Source: JACDDK01 sp035689095
Lineage (GTDB): Bacteria; Actinomycetota; Rubrobacteria; Rubrobacterales; Rubrobacteraceae
Assembly (NCBI GenBank): GCA_035689095.1
Contig: DASSMB010000082.1
Coordinates: 1-13,436 of the forward strand
Direction of reading: 5' to 3'
DNA: 13,436 bases
In this document: positions 12,429 to 13,436 of the stretch, one piece after another
How positions within the stretch are numbered: the stretch's first letter is position 1
Layout of the letters: every line of letters begins with the position of its first letter
Notes under the pieces: model-generated
What the model was told of the DNA's origin: nothing
Database searches by the model: none
What the model saw: the letters and a program-made list of their open reading frames with translations, nothing else
Made by a program: the position numbers and the translations under genes

Positions 12429-13406
12429 TTGGGCCTCTTGGACACCGGTACGGAGAAGGAGACTCGCGGGCGCGCAGCGGAGACCACGCTGCTAGCGCGC
12501 GGACTGAAGAAGAGCTACGGGGACTTCGAGGCCCTAAAGGGCGTGGACTTCGAGGTGTACCGGGGCGAGTGCTTCGGGTTCCTGGGCCCGAACGGCGCGG
12601 GCAAGACGACGACGATGAAGACTATCTACGGAGCGGCGATCCCCACGAGCGGAGAGCTGTCGGTGGTCGGACTGGACATCCGGCGCGATGAGCGGGCCGT
12701 CAAGCGGCGTATCGGGGTCATACCGCAGGAGAACAACCTCGACGAAGACCTCAAGGTGCGCGAGAACATGCTCGTCTACGGACGGTACTTCGACCTGCCC
12801 AAGAAGGTCGCCCGGCAGCGGGCCGATGAGCTTCTGGACTTCGTGCAGCTCACGGAGAAGGCCGGGGCGGAGGTCGGGGAACTCTCCGGCGGCATGAAGC
12901 GGCGGCTCCTCATCGCCCGCGCCCTCATAAACGACCCGGACCTTGTCGTGCTCGACGAGCCAACCACGGGCCTCGACCCGCAGGCCCGGCATCTGGTGTG
13001 GGACAAGCTGCGCGAGCTGGCGCTGCGGGGGAAGACCCTCATCCTCACAACGCACTACATGGAGGAGGCGGCGAGGCTCTGCGACCGGTTGGTGATCATG
13101 GAGGGCGGCCGTATAATCGCGGGGGGAACTCCTGCCAGCCTGATCTCGGAGCATGTCAGCCCGCAGGTGCTGGAGTTCCGCTCGGACACAGAGTCGCTCC
13201 AGAAACTGCGTCCCGTGCTCGACCGCGAGGCGGATAATGTGGAGGAGAGCGGCAGCGGGGAGGCGCTGCTCGCCTTCACCTCCGACGCCGATAGTCTAAT
13301 GGAGACGGTGCGCCGCTCCGGCATTCAGGTCGAGAACACCGTCTACCGGCAATCCGGGCTCGAAGACGTGTTCCTGCGGCTCACTGGAAGGAGCCTGACC
13401 GACTGA
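12429..13406 (+). CDS. ABC-2-type exporter ATP-binding protein (DrrA/NodI-like)
   Basis: From the chosen start this is a 325-residue ATPase of an export ABC transporter. Using that numbering, Walker A is GPNGAGKT (53-60), the Q-loop glutamine is Q100 (IPQENN), the signature is LSGGM (152-156), Walker B is LVVLDEPTTGLDP (172-184) and the switch histidine is H209 (TTHYMEEA). A C-terminal accessory domain (about 245-325) carries VYRQSGLEDVFLRLTG, typical of DrrA/NodI/CcmA-like exporter subunits. A longer frame begins at 12306, but its first 41 residues are unlike the family. TTG at 12429 has AAGGA 7 nt upstream; TTG at 12438 is also possible. The stop and the next ATG share a base (TGATG), so the following gene should be the membrane permease. 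Substrates could be drugs, lipids or polysaccharide; the sequence does not say which. Confidence 0.92.
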   Translation: MGLLDTGTEKETRGRAAETTLLARGLKKSYGDFEALKGVDFEVYRGECFGFLGPNGAGKTTTMKTIYGAAIPTSGELSVVGLDIRRDERAVKRRIGVIPQENNLDEDLKVRENMLVYGRYFDLPKKVARQRADELLDFVQLTEKAGAEVGELSGGMKRRLLIARALINDPDLVVLDEPTTGLDPQARHLVWDKLRELALRGKTLILTTHYMEEAARLCDRLVIMEGGRIIAGGTPASLISEHVSPQVLEFRSDTESLQKLRPVLDREADNVEESGSGEALLAFTSDADSLMETVRRSGIQVENTVYRQSGLEDVFLRLTGRSLTD

Positions 13407-13436
13407 TGAATAGCGCGATCAAGATTCCGTCGCCCC
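13406..13436 (+). CDS. Start of the next gene, probably ABC-2 permease (partial at right edge)
   Basis: ATG at 13406 shares its first base with the ABC ATPase stop (TGATG), and AAGGAG at 13388-13393 lies 12 nt before it. Only about ten residues (MNSAIKIPSP) are visible before the window ends, so the product cannot be recognised from sequence. Coupled translation right behind a DrrA-like ATPase makes an ABC-2-type membrane permease the expected partner; this is inference from operon layout. Confidence 0.55.
   Translation, partial: MNSAIKIPSP

Noticed and set aside
1..13436. CRISPR array, tRNA/rRNA gene, insertion sequence, phage or toxin-antitoxin system
   Set aside because: No regularly spaced repeats, no cloverleaf-like elements, no transposase or integrase motifs and no toxin-like gene pairs were seen; codon style is uniform throughout.

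Overview
This is a GC-rich, gene-dense bacterial chromosomal segment. Starts are often GTG or TTG, reading frames frequently overlap by 4 bp (ATGA or GTGA), and Shine-Dalgarno sites are strong AGGAGG types. A bacterial type IB topoisomerase, a class E-like sortase, a GSI-alpha glutamine synthetase and leaderless-style promoter geometry together suggest a deep-branching Actinobacteriota such as Rubrobacter. That placement is inferred from gene content and protein style; no database was searched. I see no rRNA, tRNA, CRISPR array, phage genes or insertion sequence, so this looks like core chromosome rather than an accessory island.

Left part (1-2057, + strand): the end of an assimilatory nitrite reductase operon. 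It holds the C-terminal quarter of NirB (siroheme and 4Fe-4S domain), the Rieske-type NirD, and a TrpD-like phosphoribosyltransferase-fold protein (TrpD2/YbiB type), each overlapping the next by 4 bp. Converging on it (2064-3256, - strand) is a type IB topoisomerase followed 17 bp later by a 46-residue very basic peptide gene. Next (3349-4257, - strand) is a four-helix membrane protein with a long charged, probably disordered N-terminal half.

Middle (4258-10056, + strand): a 351-bp divergent regulatory region, then glnA with its own GNRA-loop terminator. A promoter with a perfect TATAAT then leads into a tightly packed run of six genes: leucyl aminopeptidase (M17), MBL-fold hydrolase, MoaB/MogA, an 86-residue unknown, a YdcZ/DUF606 membrane protein and a LOG-family phosphoribohydrolase. 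A strong hairpin separates this run from the convergent class II fructose-bisphosphate aldolase.

Right part (10107-13436): aldolase (- strand), an intrinsic terminator, and a membrane-anchored PASTA-sortase fusion (- strand) with an apparently leaderless start. A 252-bp divergent region with two TCTTAAGG sites 22 bp apart follows, then an ABC-2-type exporter ATPase (+ strand). The first codons of the next gene, presumably its permease, run off the right edge.

Functionally, NirBD reduces nitrite to ammonium and GlnA fixes ammonium into glutamine, so the left and middle parts share a nitrogen-assimilation theme. MoaB could support molybdenum cofactor for nitrate reductase, but it lies in a separate operon. 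The most unusual items are the PASTA-sortase fusion, the TrpD2-like gene coupled to nirBD, and the basic micropeptide behind the topoisomerase. I did not find a clearly new multi-gene system.
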